DNA from: CAZISM01 sp964541895
Lineage (GTDB): Bacteria > Zhuqueibacterota > Zhuqueibacteria > Residuimicrobiales > Residuimicrobiaceae
Reading direction: 5' to 3'
Assembly: GCA_964541895.1 (NCBI GenBank)
Contig: CAZISM010000034.1
Coordinates: forward strand, 1-45,773
Length of the DNA stretch: 45,773 nucleotides
Shown here one piece after another: positions 24,127 to 32,721 of this stretch. The translations under genes and the position numbers were made by a program. The notes under the pieces are model-generated. The model worked only from the letters and a program-made list of their open reading frames with translations, made no database searches and was not told the origin of the DNA. Numbering within the stretch: the stretch's first letter is position 1; each line of letters starts with the position of its first letter.

Positions 24127-25344
24127 ATGAGCGGCAAATCGCACGATATGGTCGTTATTGGCGGGGGGATTGTCGGCTTAGCTACGGCCATGGCATTGGC
24201 AAAAACGTTCCGGGGATCGGTGCTGGTGATTGAGGCGGAAAAAAAACTGGCCGCCCACCAGACCGGCAACAACAGCGGCGTAATACATTCCGGCCTGTAT
24301 TATAAACCCGGTTCGCTCAAAGCTCAAAACTGCGTAGCCGGACGGGAAAAAATGTATCGCTTTTGTGAAGAGCACGGCATTGCCCACGACCGTTGCGGCA
24401 AACTCGTCGTCGCCAGCAGCGAAGACGAATTACCGGCGCTGCAGGAACTGGAACGTCGCGGTACAGCGAACGGCCTTAAAAACCTCAAGCGGTTGTCCGC
24501 CGCCGAGCTGCGGGACTATGAGCCGCACGTAGCCGGCATTGCCGGCATGCATGTGACCGAAACCGGCATTGTCGACTTTATAGCAGTGACCAACACCTAT
24601 GCACACATCATCGAGCAGAACGGCGGTCAGGTGCAGACGGAAACCCGTTTTCTCTCCCTGCGCAGGGATCAGGGCGACCTGGTGCTGAACACGAGCAAAG
24701 GCGAGATCCGTTGCCGCAATCTGGTCAACTGCGGCGGTTTGCAGTCTGATCGGATCGCCAGAAAATGCGGCGTTGATCCCGGTCTGCAGATCATCCCGTT
24801 TCGCGGCGAATATTATAAAGTGGTGGAGGAAAAACACCACCTGATCAAAAACCTGATCTATCCGGTGCCGGATCCGCGCTTTCCATTTCTGGGCGTACAC
24901 TTTACCCGCATGATCAACGGTGGCCGCGAGGCGGGTCCCAACGCCGTGATCGCGTTCAAACGCGAAGGCTACAAAAAAATCAGTTTTTCCATTCCGGATG
25001 CCCTGCAGTTCGCCACTTACATGGGATTCTGGCGCATGGCCGCCAAATACTGGCGCATGAGCCTCGGCGAATTTCACCGATCCTTCAGCAAAAAGGCGTT
25101 TGTGCAGGCGCTGCAAAAATTGATACCTGAAATCACCTCGGCCGACGTCAAAACAGGCGGCGCCGGCGTCCGCGCCCAGGCTCTGGAACCCACGGGTGCT
25201 CTGGTGGACGATTTCCGCATCGTCGAGGCGGCGCATATGGTGCATGTGCTGAACGCGCCGTCGCCGGCTGCTACTGCCTCCATCAGCATCGGCGAGAATA
25301 TTGCCGGAATGGCGGCGAAAAATTTTGACCTGGTTAAAAAGTAG
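24127..25344 (+). CDS. lhgO: L-2-hydroxyglutarate oxidase (FAD-dependent)
   Basis: 405 residues, AGGAG 7-8 nt before the ATG. DAO-family FAD enzyme: dinucleotide fold MVVIGGGIVGLATAMALA at the N-terminus, then AHQTGNNSGVIHSGLYYKPG, which is characteristic of LhgO/L2HGDH. Later come IPFRGEYYKV, DPRFPFLGVHFTRMI, GPNAVIAFKREGY and the C-terminal FAD-contact segment NAPSPAATASISIGE. It oxidises L-2-hydroxyglutarate to 2-oxoglutarate, passing electrons to O2 or to the quinone pool. In bacteria it serves metabolite repair or lysine/glutarate breakdown, and no glutarate hydroxylase (csiD) is nearby. A bidirectional terminator follows. Confidence 0.92.
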   Translation: MSGKSHDMVVIGGGIVGLATAMALAKTFRGSVLVIEAEKKLAAHQTGNNSGVIHSGLYYKPGSLKAQNCVAGREKMYRFCEEHGIAHDRCGKLVVASSEDELPALQELERRGTANGLKNLKRLSAAELRDYEPHVAGIAGMHVTETGIVDFIAVTNTYAHIIEQNGGQVQTETRFLSLRRDQGDLVLNTSKGEIRCRNLVNCGGLQSDRIARKCGVDPGLQIIPFRGEYYKVVEEKHHLIKNLIYPVPDPRFPFLGVHFTRMINGGREAGPNAVIAFKREGYKKISFSIPDALQFATYMGFWRMAAKYWRMSLGEFHRSFSKKAFVQALQKLIPEITSADVKTGGAGVRAQALEPTGALVDDFRIVEAAHMVHVLNAPSPAATASISIGENIAGMAAKNFDLVKK

Positions 25345-25365
25345 CTGGAACTGAATTCGTGTGAC

Positions 25366-25400
25366 AAAAAAAAGGCCCGCATCGCGCGGGCCTTTTTTTT
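25366..25400. terminator. Bidirectional intrinsic terminator
   Basis: Stem GGCCCGC (25374-25380) / GCGGGCC (25386-25392) with 5-nt loop, flanked by eight A on the left and eight T on the right. It therefore serves lhgO on the plus strand and the lipoprotein gene on the minus strand. Confidence 0.95.
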
Positions 25401-25430
25401 GGGGGGAGAGAAGAGTACGAGGAGAACCCG

Positions 25431-26294
25431 CTAGTCCACATCACCAGTTGCAAGATCGCTGGTATAGGCCATCCCCACCACGTTGATGACCGCTTCGCCG
25501 TTGCCCAGCGTGATATTGATATCCCGCGTAACATTCCGTTCCGTATACCCTTCGCCTTTGATAAAGGTGATGGTAGCGGTATAGGTGCCGGTCACGGTGC
25601 CGCTCACTTTTTTGCGCAAATCCAGCCGGGTGCCGCGCGGGCCGGTGACATTCTCGAGCTTGAGCTCTGTGCTGTGCACCAGGATGCGGGTGGCCTTCAA
25701 GGTCGACAGCGTGTCGGTAGCCGCCCGTTTGCAGCTGCCGTTGATCACCACCGTCGGCGTGTTCACGGCCGTCGCAACATAACTGGCAGAGACCTGCAAC
25801 AGCTTTTGCGAAAGCCGCGGTGTGTGATGGGCGCCTTCGCCGCTCAGAACTTTGAAATGAATGGTGCGCGCGGTGTCGCCGTTGCTGATGTAATATTTCT
25901 GCGGCTGCCCGTTTTGATCAAGGAATTGATAGGTGTAGGTCCGGCTGAACATGGCATAGTAGGGGCCGTTCGCATTGCCGCGGGTTCTGGACACAACCGC
26001 GGTCCAAGTGCCGGTGGCGTCGTCATAAACAACGCTTTTATCCTCGATCTGATCTGCAGCGGTACTCTTTTGCAGCGGTGCGGTGCTGGTCAGGGAAAGC
26101 AGATCGTTGATCTGATCCATGGCACCGCCGGTGTTTTCCGCCATGGTGCTGGCCGTACTGGCGGCGACATCGTCATTGACCGACATCATGTTGGTTTGCG
26201 GCTCTGCCGGATTTTTCGAACAGCCTTGCCACACCAGCAAGCCCATGAACAGGAGGGCGATGCGATTCCAGGAACCCGTTTTGCACGTTTTCAT
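25431..26294 (-). CDS. Predicted lipoprotein of unknown function
   Basis: 287 residues from the ATG at 26294, which has GGAG 6 nt upstream; the ATG at 26306 has none. The signal sequence ends LLVWQGC-SKNP, a reasonable lipobox, then a Pro/Glu spacer. The rest is beta-rich with regular alternating strands (YAMFSRTYTYQFLDQNGQPQ, TGTYTATITFIKGEGYTE, RDINITLGNGEAVINVVG). It has no cysteine motif or catalytic signature I can name. I do not recognise the family. Transcription probably comes from the excellent promoter at 26462-26490, and ends at the bidirectional terminator. It stands alone as a single-gene unit. Confidence 0.75.
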   Translation of the reverse strand: MKTCKTGSWNRIALLFMGLLVWQGCSKNPAEPQTNMMSVNDDVAASTASTMAENTGGAMDQINDLLSLTSTAPLQKSTAADQIEDKSVVYDDATGTWTAVVSRTRGNANGPYYAMFSRTYTYQFLDQNGQPQKYYISNGDTARTIHFKVLSGEGAHHTPRLSQKLLQVSASYVATAVNTPTVVINGSCKRAATDTLSTLKATRILVHSTELKLENVTGPRGTRLDLRKKVSGTVTGTYTATITFIKGEGYTERNVTRDINITLGNGEAVINVVGMAYTSDLATGDVD

Positions 26295-26461
26295 TTTCTT
26301 CTCCATTGGTTGTTAATACTAAAGTCCTGTTAACAATTCTGGCAGTGCTAATGCAACCGCTGTGCCAAAATCCGCGTCTCTATCCGGACCGGTCACAATC
26401 CCTGGTACCAGAACAGAGTAGTTCTATTCCTGCCAAAGTTTTCAATCCGGATATGTAGCTG

Positions 26462-26490
26462 ATTATATTGCATTAATCCGCCAGCGTCAA
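26462..26490 (-). promoter_or_regulatory. Near-consensus sigma70 promoter for the lipoprotein gene
   Basis: Minus strand TTGACG (26485-26490), 17 nt, TATAAT (26462-26467). This is the best promoter in the window. The leader to the start at 26294 would be ~160 nt, long for a single lipoprotein gene. Confidence 0.65.
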
Positions 26491-26668
26491 CCTGAGACAG
26501 CCGACCGCTCGAGCCGGCATCGCTTGCCGCAGGGCCTGGTACCAACCTCATAATCATGACGCCGAACCGAAAATCACAGAAGGGTGTACATTAGGGGACA
26601 AGAAACTTGAACCTGGGGGTACAGTGGGGCGTGCGCAAGGACACGAAACAAGAGAGCTATGCAAGCCA
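26491..26668. other. Gene-free stretch with G-rich imperfect repeats
   Basis: No convincing gene. Two imperfect related G-rich segments occur, GGTGTACATTAGGGG (26583-26597) and GGGGGTACAGTGGGG (26615-26629). They could be a decayed mobile-element end or chance. Confidence 0.3.
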
Positions 26669-26706
26669 AAAGGTGCCTGCCATGGATCAAACATGGCAGG
26701 CACTTT
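26669..26706 (-). terminator. Terminator of the polysaccharide operon
   Basis: Perfect 12-bp stem GTGCCTGCCATG (26673-26684) / CATGGCAGGCAC (26692-26703), loop of 7 nt, about 80 nt beyond the stop at 26781 on the minus strand. It is followed there by CTTTT. On the plus strand it is followed by TTTGTTT, so it may work both ways. Confidence 0.65.
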
Positions 26707-26780
26707 GTTTCAAAAAAATTACACGAGCGTTGATCACAGCCTGACCAGAGCAAGCGTGTTGTCGCAGGCGCCGCTATGGC

Positions 26781-28997
26781 TTAAAACTTCCACGGCGAAG
26801 GCAGACGGAAGCGGGAACCGACAAAGAGAAACATGGGGTTCTCGGAGCCGCTGGCCAGATTCGTGCCCACACCCACCTGCAGATAGTTCCAGAAAATCAC
26901 GCTCAGGCCCAATCCGGTTTGCATGGAAAAATTATCGCTGTCGGAATTGATATTACCGAGGATGAAGGAGATATCGGCACTGATAAATTTTTGCATCCAG
27001 TCCGGCTGATAGGACAAGCCCACGCCGATGGAGCGGAGAATTTCAGTCGTAGCCTGGCCTCCACCCATGGGAATTTTGAACAGGATGAACGAGGTCGAGG
27101 GTTGGAACGCTTCGTACCACCTGCGTTTGATGATAAACGTCTGCTGCAACCGCCCTTGATCTCCGGGATTGCGCACCGAGATCTCGATGCGCTCGCCGGA
27201 GCGACCGCGCACTTTCGGTCGCCATTGCCAGACCATGGCATCCTGGTTGCGTTCAACGACAAAATATTTCTTATCCAATGATTCGGAGCGTACGGTGTTG
27301 GATGAATCCAGCAGCACGCCGTTGATTTCCACCTTTTGCAGTCCGCCTCCTTCGGCCAGTTGCGACGGCAGGATGCGCACACGAATGGCGTCATCCGAGT
27401 TCATGGTGCGCAACGCGCTGTTCCATTTGACGGCGTTGGCCGGACCAGACGAAGCGGCCATTTCCAGACGGCAATATTCCGGAAGGGGTTGCCAGGGTTG
27501 TATGGAAATCGGAAACGCTTCAAAGCGGAACGGGATATCCTGCATCCGCAGCTCGAGAGGATACACCCCCGGCTTGACCGAACGGGTGCCGATCACCTGT
27601 ACTCTGAGCAGATCGTTGCGGTCTTCGACGACTTTGAAATGCACGTCCGGGTCGTCGATGCTCAGCACCGCTTTTTCCAGTTGACTGCCCTTAATGACCA
27701 GGGCCAGCGTATCGTTGGGATGGAGAATGCGCTGGCCCGACACCGACTGTATAAAGGGCGGCCGTTTGCATTCCAGCACCCCTTTCCATGAGGGCGGATT
27801 GGCGGTTTCGGAAATGGTAAAGGTCCTTCGATCCAGAAAGGTCTGATTCTGCTTGAGCGTCAGCAACAGGTCCACTTCGCAGGTGCTGTCGTCCAGAACC
27901 TGGGTGATGGGAAAACGGTCATCATCGATGCGCAATTCATAGGCTTTGCTTCGCGCCAGCCGGCGATTGCCGGCGACATCCACGCCGAGGACCACGCGCG
28001 TCTTGCGATTCATAAAGAGGACGCCGTCTTCAATGCTGCGAACCCGGGCGAAGGACATGGGCATGGCCTGACCGATGAAATAGTTGGAGGTATCGGCCTG
28101 GCCGTCGGCATTGGTCAGGATCAATCGATAGCTGGTGGGATGATCCAGCACCGGCAACGTGATCGTCGCTTCCACCGAGTTGACGGATAAAACATCAACG
28201 GCCACAACACCGTCCGCCGGTTCCAGAGCCGCGCTCAACCCTTTGTAGAAATGGTTGCCGCTGAGCCGGATCTTGCGCTCTTTGCCGTCGGCAAACAGGG
28301 TGGGCACGCTGGCGGAAATACGGGGCGGATATTCGCCCTGCAGCCAGAGGCGCCCGAACCCCTCCGGCCCGTACGGGCTTTTGACGCGGAAGGTGTGATC
28401 GCCGAGGGCGACGTTCTTGCCGTCCACCTCGAGTCCGATGCGCATGCTGTCCGTGCCGGTGCCATAACGCCAGGAGGATTCCACCACTTTGATGGTGGAT
28501 TCGTCGAATTCCACCTTGGCGTCAGCCAGCAGCGCCCGGCCGTGGATGACCATGGCGGCCAGCGTGCGACCGGAGAAAGCCAGGCGAAGGGTATCGCGCT
28601 GCAAGCGTCGGCTCTGATACAGCGTCACATAATCCACGTCCGGCATCTGGCCAAGCCGCACTTCCAGCTGCAGCGTGGTCTTTTTTTCGCCGGTCGGCGA
28701 CAGCACGAACAGATCATGAACGCCGAATTCGGCAAAGCCGGGTGCAAAGGAAAATTCGCACACCAGTTCCGAAGGTCCGATCGAGTCCACGCGCACAACG
28801 GCCAGGCCGCTTTTCTTAGTGCTGAACAAAACGGTATCACGGCTGCTGAAGCGGTAATCAATGCTGTAAATCGTTCGTGCCTCCTGCCACGACTGCGCCA
28901 ATCGCGGCACTGTGATGGGCGCCAACTGAACGGACCTGGAACCCTGGGCAAATACAGCAGCGGACCACAAGAGTGCAAAAACGGTTTTTCGTATCAT
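26781..28997 (-). CDS. Exported TIG-like repeat protein with C-terminal barrel-like region
   Basis: 738 residues from the ATG at 28997. A GTG at 29007-29009 is the alternative start, but its ribosome site would overlap it. Signal peptide MIRKTVFALLWSAAVFAQ. Residues ~50-560 are serial beta-sandwich repeats with IPT/TIG-like openings (PPRISASVPTLFADGKE, IRLSGNHFYKGL, KRPPFIQSVSGQRIL). After ~620 come amphipathic strands (SIGVGLSYQPDW, SADISFILGNIN, MQTGLGLSVIFWNYLQVGVG). The chain ends in Phe, as outer-membrane barrels often do, although the segment is short. I do not recognise a named family. It begins 12 nt after the acetyltransferase stop, so it belongs to the polysaccharide operon and may help export or hold the glycan. 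Confidence 0.7.
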   Translation of the reverse strand: MIRKTVFALLWSAAVFAQGSRSVQLAPITVPRLAQSWQEARTIYSIDYRFSSRDTVLFSTKKSGLAVVRVDSIGPSELVCEFSFAPGFAEFGVHDLFVLSPTGEKKTTLQLEVRLGQMPDVDYVTLYQSRRLQRDTLRLAFSGRTLAAMVIHGRALLADAKVEFDESTIKVVESSWRYGTGTDSMRIGLEVDGKNVALGDHTFRVKSPYGPEGFGRLWLQGEYPPRISASVPTLFADGKERKIRLSGNHFYKGLSAALEPADGVVAVDVLSVNSVEATITLPVLDHPTSYRLILTNADGQADTSNYFIGQAMPMSFARVRSIEDGVLFMNRKTRVVLGVDVAGNRRLARSKAYELRIDDDRFPITQVLDDSTCEVDLLLTLKQNQTFLDRRTFTISETANPPSWKGVLECKRPPFIQSVSGQRILHPNDTLALVIKGSQLEKAVLSIDDPDVHFKVVEDRNDLLRVQVIGTRSVKPGVYPLELRMQDIPFRFEAFPISIQPWQPLPEYCRLEMAASSGPANAVKWNSALRTMNSDDAIRVRILPSQLAEGGGLQKVEINGVLLDSSNTVRSESLDKKYFVVERNQDAMVWQWRPKVRGRSGERIEISVRNPGDQGRLQQTFIIKRRWYEAFQPSTSFILFKIPMGGGQATTEILRSIGVGLSYQPDWMQKFISADISFILGNINSDSDNFSMQTGLGLSVIFWNYLQVGVGTNLASGSENPMFLFVGSRFRLPSPWKF

Positions 28998-29011
28998 CGC
29001 AGGTATCACCC

Positions 29012-29488
29012 TTATTTTTCAATTTTGCGCATCATGCGAGCCGGGTTGCCGGCGACTATTGTATATGGCGGTACGTCTTTGGTGACCACGCTGCCGGCGC
29101 CGATAACAGCGCCTTCGCCGATCGTGACACCGCAGAGGATGGTCGCGCTGGAGCCAATGGACACCCCTCTTTGTACATAAGTGGGGACACATGCCCAGTC
29201 GGCCTCGGTCTGCAAGGAGCCGTCGGCATTGGTGGCGCGCGGATATTTGTCGTTAATGAAGGTTACGTTATGGCCGATGAAACAGTTATCGTCGATGTGC
29301 ACGCCCTCGCAGATAAAAGTGTGGCTGGAAATTTTGCAGTTTTTGCCGATCACCGCCCCTTTTTGAATTTCCACAAACGTTCCGATCTTGCTGCCGTCGC
29401 CGATCTCACAGCCGTACAGATTGACAAAATTGAAAATCTTGACATCTTTACCCAGTTTGACCGAATCGGCAATGCTCAGGTATTGCAT
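29012..29488 (-). CDS. Left-handed beta-helix acyltransferase (WbpD/WlbB-like N-acetyltransferase)
   Basis: 158 residues; GGGAGAGAGCGT precedes the ATG. Hexapeptide repeats of the [LIV]-G-x4 type run through the chain (VKLGKDVKIFNFVNL, KIGTFVEIQKGAVIGKN, VSIGSSATILCGVTIGEGAV), ending with the standard GAGSVVTKDVPPYTIVAGNP segment. The pattern ISSHTFICEGVHIDDNCFIGHNV, split in two here as ISSHTFICEG and VHIDDNCFIG, is typical of the WbpD group. That group acetylates the 3-amino group of a UDP-2,3-diamino-uronate in surface-glycan synthesis. A dehydrogenase of the WbpB/WlbA kind lies two genes upstream, which supports this. The exact sugar is inferred. Confidence 0.82.
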   Translation of the reverse strand: MQYLSIADSVKLGKDVKIFNFVNLYGCEIGDGSKIGTFVEIQKGAVIGKNCKISSHTFICEGVHIDDNCFIGHNVTFINDKYPRATNADGSLQTEADWACVPTYVQRGVSIGSSATILCGVTIGEGAVIGAGSVVTKDVPPYTIVAGNPARMMRKIEK

Positions 29489-29648
29489 ACGCTCTCTCCC
29501 TCATGACGGATGAACAGGTGCACAGGCAGCTCCGCGAAAACGAGCCGCCTGCTGATCTAGACATAGTGACACTGCTGTAAAACAACAGGGCTGGAGCGTT
29601 GCCGCGTCACGATGGCAACACCCCCGGTCCTCTGGAGACCGCTGCCGG

Positions 29649-30527
29649 TCAGGCTTCTTCCGCCAGCGTCTTCAGATAATGGCCGTATTCATTTTTGGCA
29701 TTCAACCTGGCTTGTTCGCGCAGCTGCTCTTTGTCGATCCACCCTTTGTGATAGGCGATCTCTTCCAGACAGGCGATCTTGAAACCCTGGCGATCCTGAA
29801 TGGTTTTGACAAAGCTGGCCGCATCGAGCAGGCTCTCATAGGTGCCGGTATCCAGCCAGGCGAACCCTCGCCCGAGGAGCTGAACGGCCAGTCGGTTCTG
29901 CTCCAGGTAGACGCGGTTGACGTCGGTTATTTCCAGTTCACCGCGTGCCGACGGTTTGATCGACTTGGCGACGCGAATAATTTCGTTGTCATAAAAGTAC
30001 AGTCCGACCACGGCATAGTTGCTCTTGGGCTGGCTGGGCTTTTCCTCAATGCTCAACACCCGTCCCGATGTATCGAACTCGACCACGCCGTACCGTTCCG
30101 GATCCCGCACCAGGTAACCGAACACCTGGCCGCCGCCGTGCTGCTGGATATGGGTCACGGTGTTTTCCAGCAGGCCGCTGAAATGCTGGCCGTAAAAAAT
30201 ATTGTCTCCCAGAATCAGGCAGGCGCTGTCGTTGGCGAGAAACTCTTCCCCGAGGATGAACGCTTCGGCCAGCCCGTTGGGCGCGGGTTGCACCTTGTAT
30301 GAGAGCCGCACGCCAAAGGCGGAGCCGTCTCCCAGCAGTTGGCGAAATCGGGGCAGGTCCTCAGGGGTCGATATGATCAGAACATCCTGCAACCCGGCCA
30401 GCATCAGCACGGAGAGAGGATAGTAGATCATGGGCTTGTCGTATATCGGCAACAGCTGCTTGCTGACGGCGCGCGTGATCGGATACAGGCGCGTACCGGC
30501 GCCGCCGGCCAGAATGATCCCTTTCAC
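29649..30527 (-). CDS. rfbA: Glucose-1-phosphate thymidylyltransferase
   Basis: 292 residues from a GTG start at 30527, with GGGAG 6 nt upstream. This gives the standard N-terminus MKGIILAGGAGTRLYP, while the longer frame begins with TTG and lacks a site. It makes dTDP-glucose from dTTP and glucose 1-phosphate, the first step to dTDP-rhamnose and other deoxysugars. The nucleotide-binding loop GGAGTRLYPITRAVSKQ, then YDKPMIYYPLSVLMLAG, GDNIFYGQHF and EEKPSQPKSNYAVVGLYFY are all RmlA signatures. No rfbB, C or D is nearby, so the rest of the pathway must lie elsewhere. A 160-nt spacer separates it from the acetyltransferase gene. Confidence 0.95.
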   Translation of the reverse strand: MKGIILAGGAGTRLYPITRAVSKQLLPIYDKPMIYYPLSVLMLAGLQDVLIISTPEDLPRFRQLLGDGSAFGVRLSYKVQPAPNGLAEAFILGEEFLANDSACLILGDNIFYGQHFSGLLENTVTHIQQHGGGQVFGYLVRDPERYGVVEFDTSGRVLSIEEKPSQPKSNYAVVGLYFYDNEIIRVAKSIKPSARGELEITDVNRVYLEQNRLAVQLLGRGFAWLDTGTYESLLDAASFVKTIQDRQGFKIACLEEIAYHKGWIDKEQLREQARLNAKNEYGHYLKTLAEEA

Positions 30528-30578
30528 ATTCCACTCCCTTCTCAAGTCCAGATCGACTGGACCTTCCTATGGTTCAGG

Positions 30579-31586
30579 TTACAGACGAATCTCTTTGCCG
30601 CGCGCCTTGATGGATTTGGCAGAGGCTTCCAGAATGCGGACGACGTTGGCGCCGGCGACGCCATCGGTAACCGGCCGCAGCCCTTTTTCGATGCATTCGA
30701 CAAAGTGCCCCACCTCGGCGGACAAGGCTTCGGTGAGCGGCACCTTGGGCGCAAACATGTCGCCGGTGCGATACTGGATGAGCGTATCGTAAATTTCATC
30801 CTGCGTCCGGTTTACGACAATGCCCGTGTCATAGATTTTAATTTTGTCAGTCGGCAGATTGTCGTCCCATACGATCATCTTTTTGCTGCCGGCGATCAGG
30901 GTCTGGCGAATCTTGACCGGAGAAAGCCAGTTGACATGGATGTGGGCGATCAGGTTGTCCGGAAAGTAAACCGTCAGATAGGCGACGTCTTCCAGCCCCT
31001 TGCCGACGTGATCGGACCCGGTGGCGACCACGGCTTCCGGTTTTCGGTTGAGCAGAAAATCCATGATGGCGATATCGTGCGGCGCCAGATCCCAGATGAC
31101 ATTGACGTCATGCTGAAACAGGCCGAGGTTGATGCGCACCGAATCGAAATAATAGATGTCGCCGATTTCGCCGGAATCCAGGTATTTTTTTATCAGGCGC
31201 ACGGCCCCGGTGTAGATAAAAGTATGGTCCAGCATCAACGTCCGCTTGTTCTTTTCCGCCAGCTCAACCAGCTCTTCCGCCTGCGCCAGCGTCGAGGTCA
31301 TGGGTTTTTCCAGCATGACGTGCTTGCCGGCCAAAAGGGCGTCTTTGGCCAATTGATAATGGGTAAAGACCGGCGTGCAGATCGCCACGGCGTCGATGGA
31401 GGGATCGTTAATGATCTCCTTATAGTCCCGCGTCGTCTGCACGGCGGGGTGTTTCTTTTTAATGAAATCAAGACGCTCCTGCTTCAGGTCCGAACATACC
31501 TTCATGGTGGTTCCCCCGAACGCATCGAAATTACGAATGATATTGGGGCCCCAATATCCGACACCGATTACCCCGACGTTGATCAT
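30579..31586 (-). CDS. Gfo/Idh/MocA-family sugar dehydrogenase (WlbA/WbpB-like)
   Basis: 335 residues with GGAGG 4 nt before the ATG. N-terminal NAD-binding fold VGVIGVGYWGPNIIRNF, then AVAICTPVFTHYQLAKDAL, and the catalytic-loop motif EKP with K94 (VMLEKPMTS). The C-terminal domain carries LAPHDIAIMDFLL, where the His is a usual catalytic residue. The YWGPN start is common in the branch that oxidises C3 of UDP-N-acetyl-glucosaminuronate, which fits the WbpD-like gene downstream. The matching aminotransferase (WbpE) and C6 dehydrogenase (WbpA) are not in this window. Other UDP-sugars are possible. Confidence 0.85.
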   Translation of the reverse strand: MINVGVIGVGYWGPNIIRNFDAFGGTTMKVCSDLKQERLDFIKKKHPAVQTTRDYKEIINDPSIDAVAICTPVFTHYQLAKDALLAGKHVMLEKPMTSTLAQAEELVELAEKNKRTLMLDHTFIYTGAVRLIKKYLDSGEIGDIYYFDSVRINLGLFQHDVNVIWDLAPHDIAIMDFLLNRKPEAVVATGSDHVGKGLEDVAYLTVYFPDNLIAHIHVNWLSPVKIRQTLIAGSKKMIVWDDNLPTDKIKIYDTGIVVNRTQDEIYDTLIQYRTGDMFAPKVPLTEALSAEVGHFVECIEKGLRPVTDGVAGANVVRILEASAKSIKARGKEIRL

Positions 31587-31622
31587 ACGGCCTCCGCTTC
31601 AATAAGTTGTCTCTGTTTTCTG

Positions 31623-32721
31623 TTATAAATTATCCCAACTCTGGATTCGGGCCAGCTCAACATATATGCCGCATTGCCCCTGCCAGAAAGAGTCCTGCCT
31701 GTTTTTAATATGATCGATGTTTTGCCCATTCCAGTACTCCAGACGACCGAATACATGAAACCACCAGTGGAGGTGCCAGGTTCCCTCGACGCTGATCCGA
31801 TCAGATGCCTGCACCACGCCGCTGGGAAACGGTTCGTGGTAGGAGCGTGTTGCCGTCCTGGGAACCGTTCATCTGTTCGCTGTGCAGAAAAATGAACGGA
31901 TTCCAGAAAGCAAAATTATAGCCCGTGCCGGCACCGCCGAACAGCATCGCCTCCTGAACCGCAATGGCGAGGCGGGAGCAGGGACGAACTTCGAGACGGT
32001 GCAGAGCGAGATAGCGAGGCTGCAGGGCTAAAGATCGGTAAGCATCGAGTGAAGCTGTGCAAAAGGTGTATGCAAAAAATCGATGGTTGAGCGAAAAATA
32101 GATCTGATCCAGCGGCCGGGCGTTGTTCGAGATCAAGAGAGCGGCGTCGCGGCCCGGCCCCAGTTTCAGCTAATCGCGGCCGATTTTAAACTGAACCCCT
32201 TCCCGTTCCACTCTGAGATAAGCTTGTTCGGTATAGCCGGCAAACCCGTTTTCGCGAAAGCCGACGTACTCTGGCGCATCGTCCAGACGGGTGTCGGCGA
32301 CCATGGTGTTGTACAGCTCAAGCCGGGGACGAACCGCCATACCGGTCTGCAGCCGATACACGCCGGCAAAGTCCCGGCTGTCATGATCGTGCTGGTAGCT
32401 GTTGTCAAATTCCAACGCCACTATGGCCTGGCCGGTTTCAGGATAACGCCGGGATAACCACCAATCAATATTCAAGCTGCGTTCATAGGCGATGGCTGAT
32501 GCCGCAGTTGGACTGGCCAATTCCCTGCGGAGGTGCTCGGCCAGATCGTGCGCAGACACCGGCCGGGCCAGCGGCGACAGGCTCCACAAATAACCACGTG
32601 CCTGCAGAAAGGAAAGATACAGCTCACTCCAATGCCCCGGCCGCAGCGACTGCGCTGACCCGTCCCCAACGAACATGATCAGGCCAAAGAGCATCAGGCT
32701 CGTTTTTCGCACCGTCATCAT
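31623..32721 (-). pseudogene. Broken capsule-assembly Wzi-like outer-membrane gene
   Basis: The reading starts well: signal peptide (MMTVRKTSLMLFGLIMFVG), then SLRPGHWSELYLSFLQARGY and beta strands to VQFKIGRD. An in-frame TAG (32170-32172) follows, and the same frame then continues with LKLGPGRDAALLISNNARPL. That run is typical of the Wzi family, where GRD is normally followed by an aromatic residue, so TGG to TAG is the simplest cause. A second lesion near 31842 (one extra base or two lost) breaks HEPFPSG; shifting frame restores YHEPFPSGVVQASDRISVEG to a stop at 31623. The remaining ~360 codons are shorter than the usual ~450-500, so the 3' end is probably also lost. The start overlaps the upstream stop (ATGATGA). 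Confidence 0.8.

Noticed and set aside
30339..31628. 429-residue plus-strand frame over the dehydrogenase gene
   Set aside because: It is antisense to the NAD-binding and EKP motifs of a well-supported gene.
32170..32721. Intact 183-residue protein instead of a pseudogene
   Set aside because: The conserved Wzi sequence resumes in the same frame right after the TAG, so the short frame is a truncated product.
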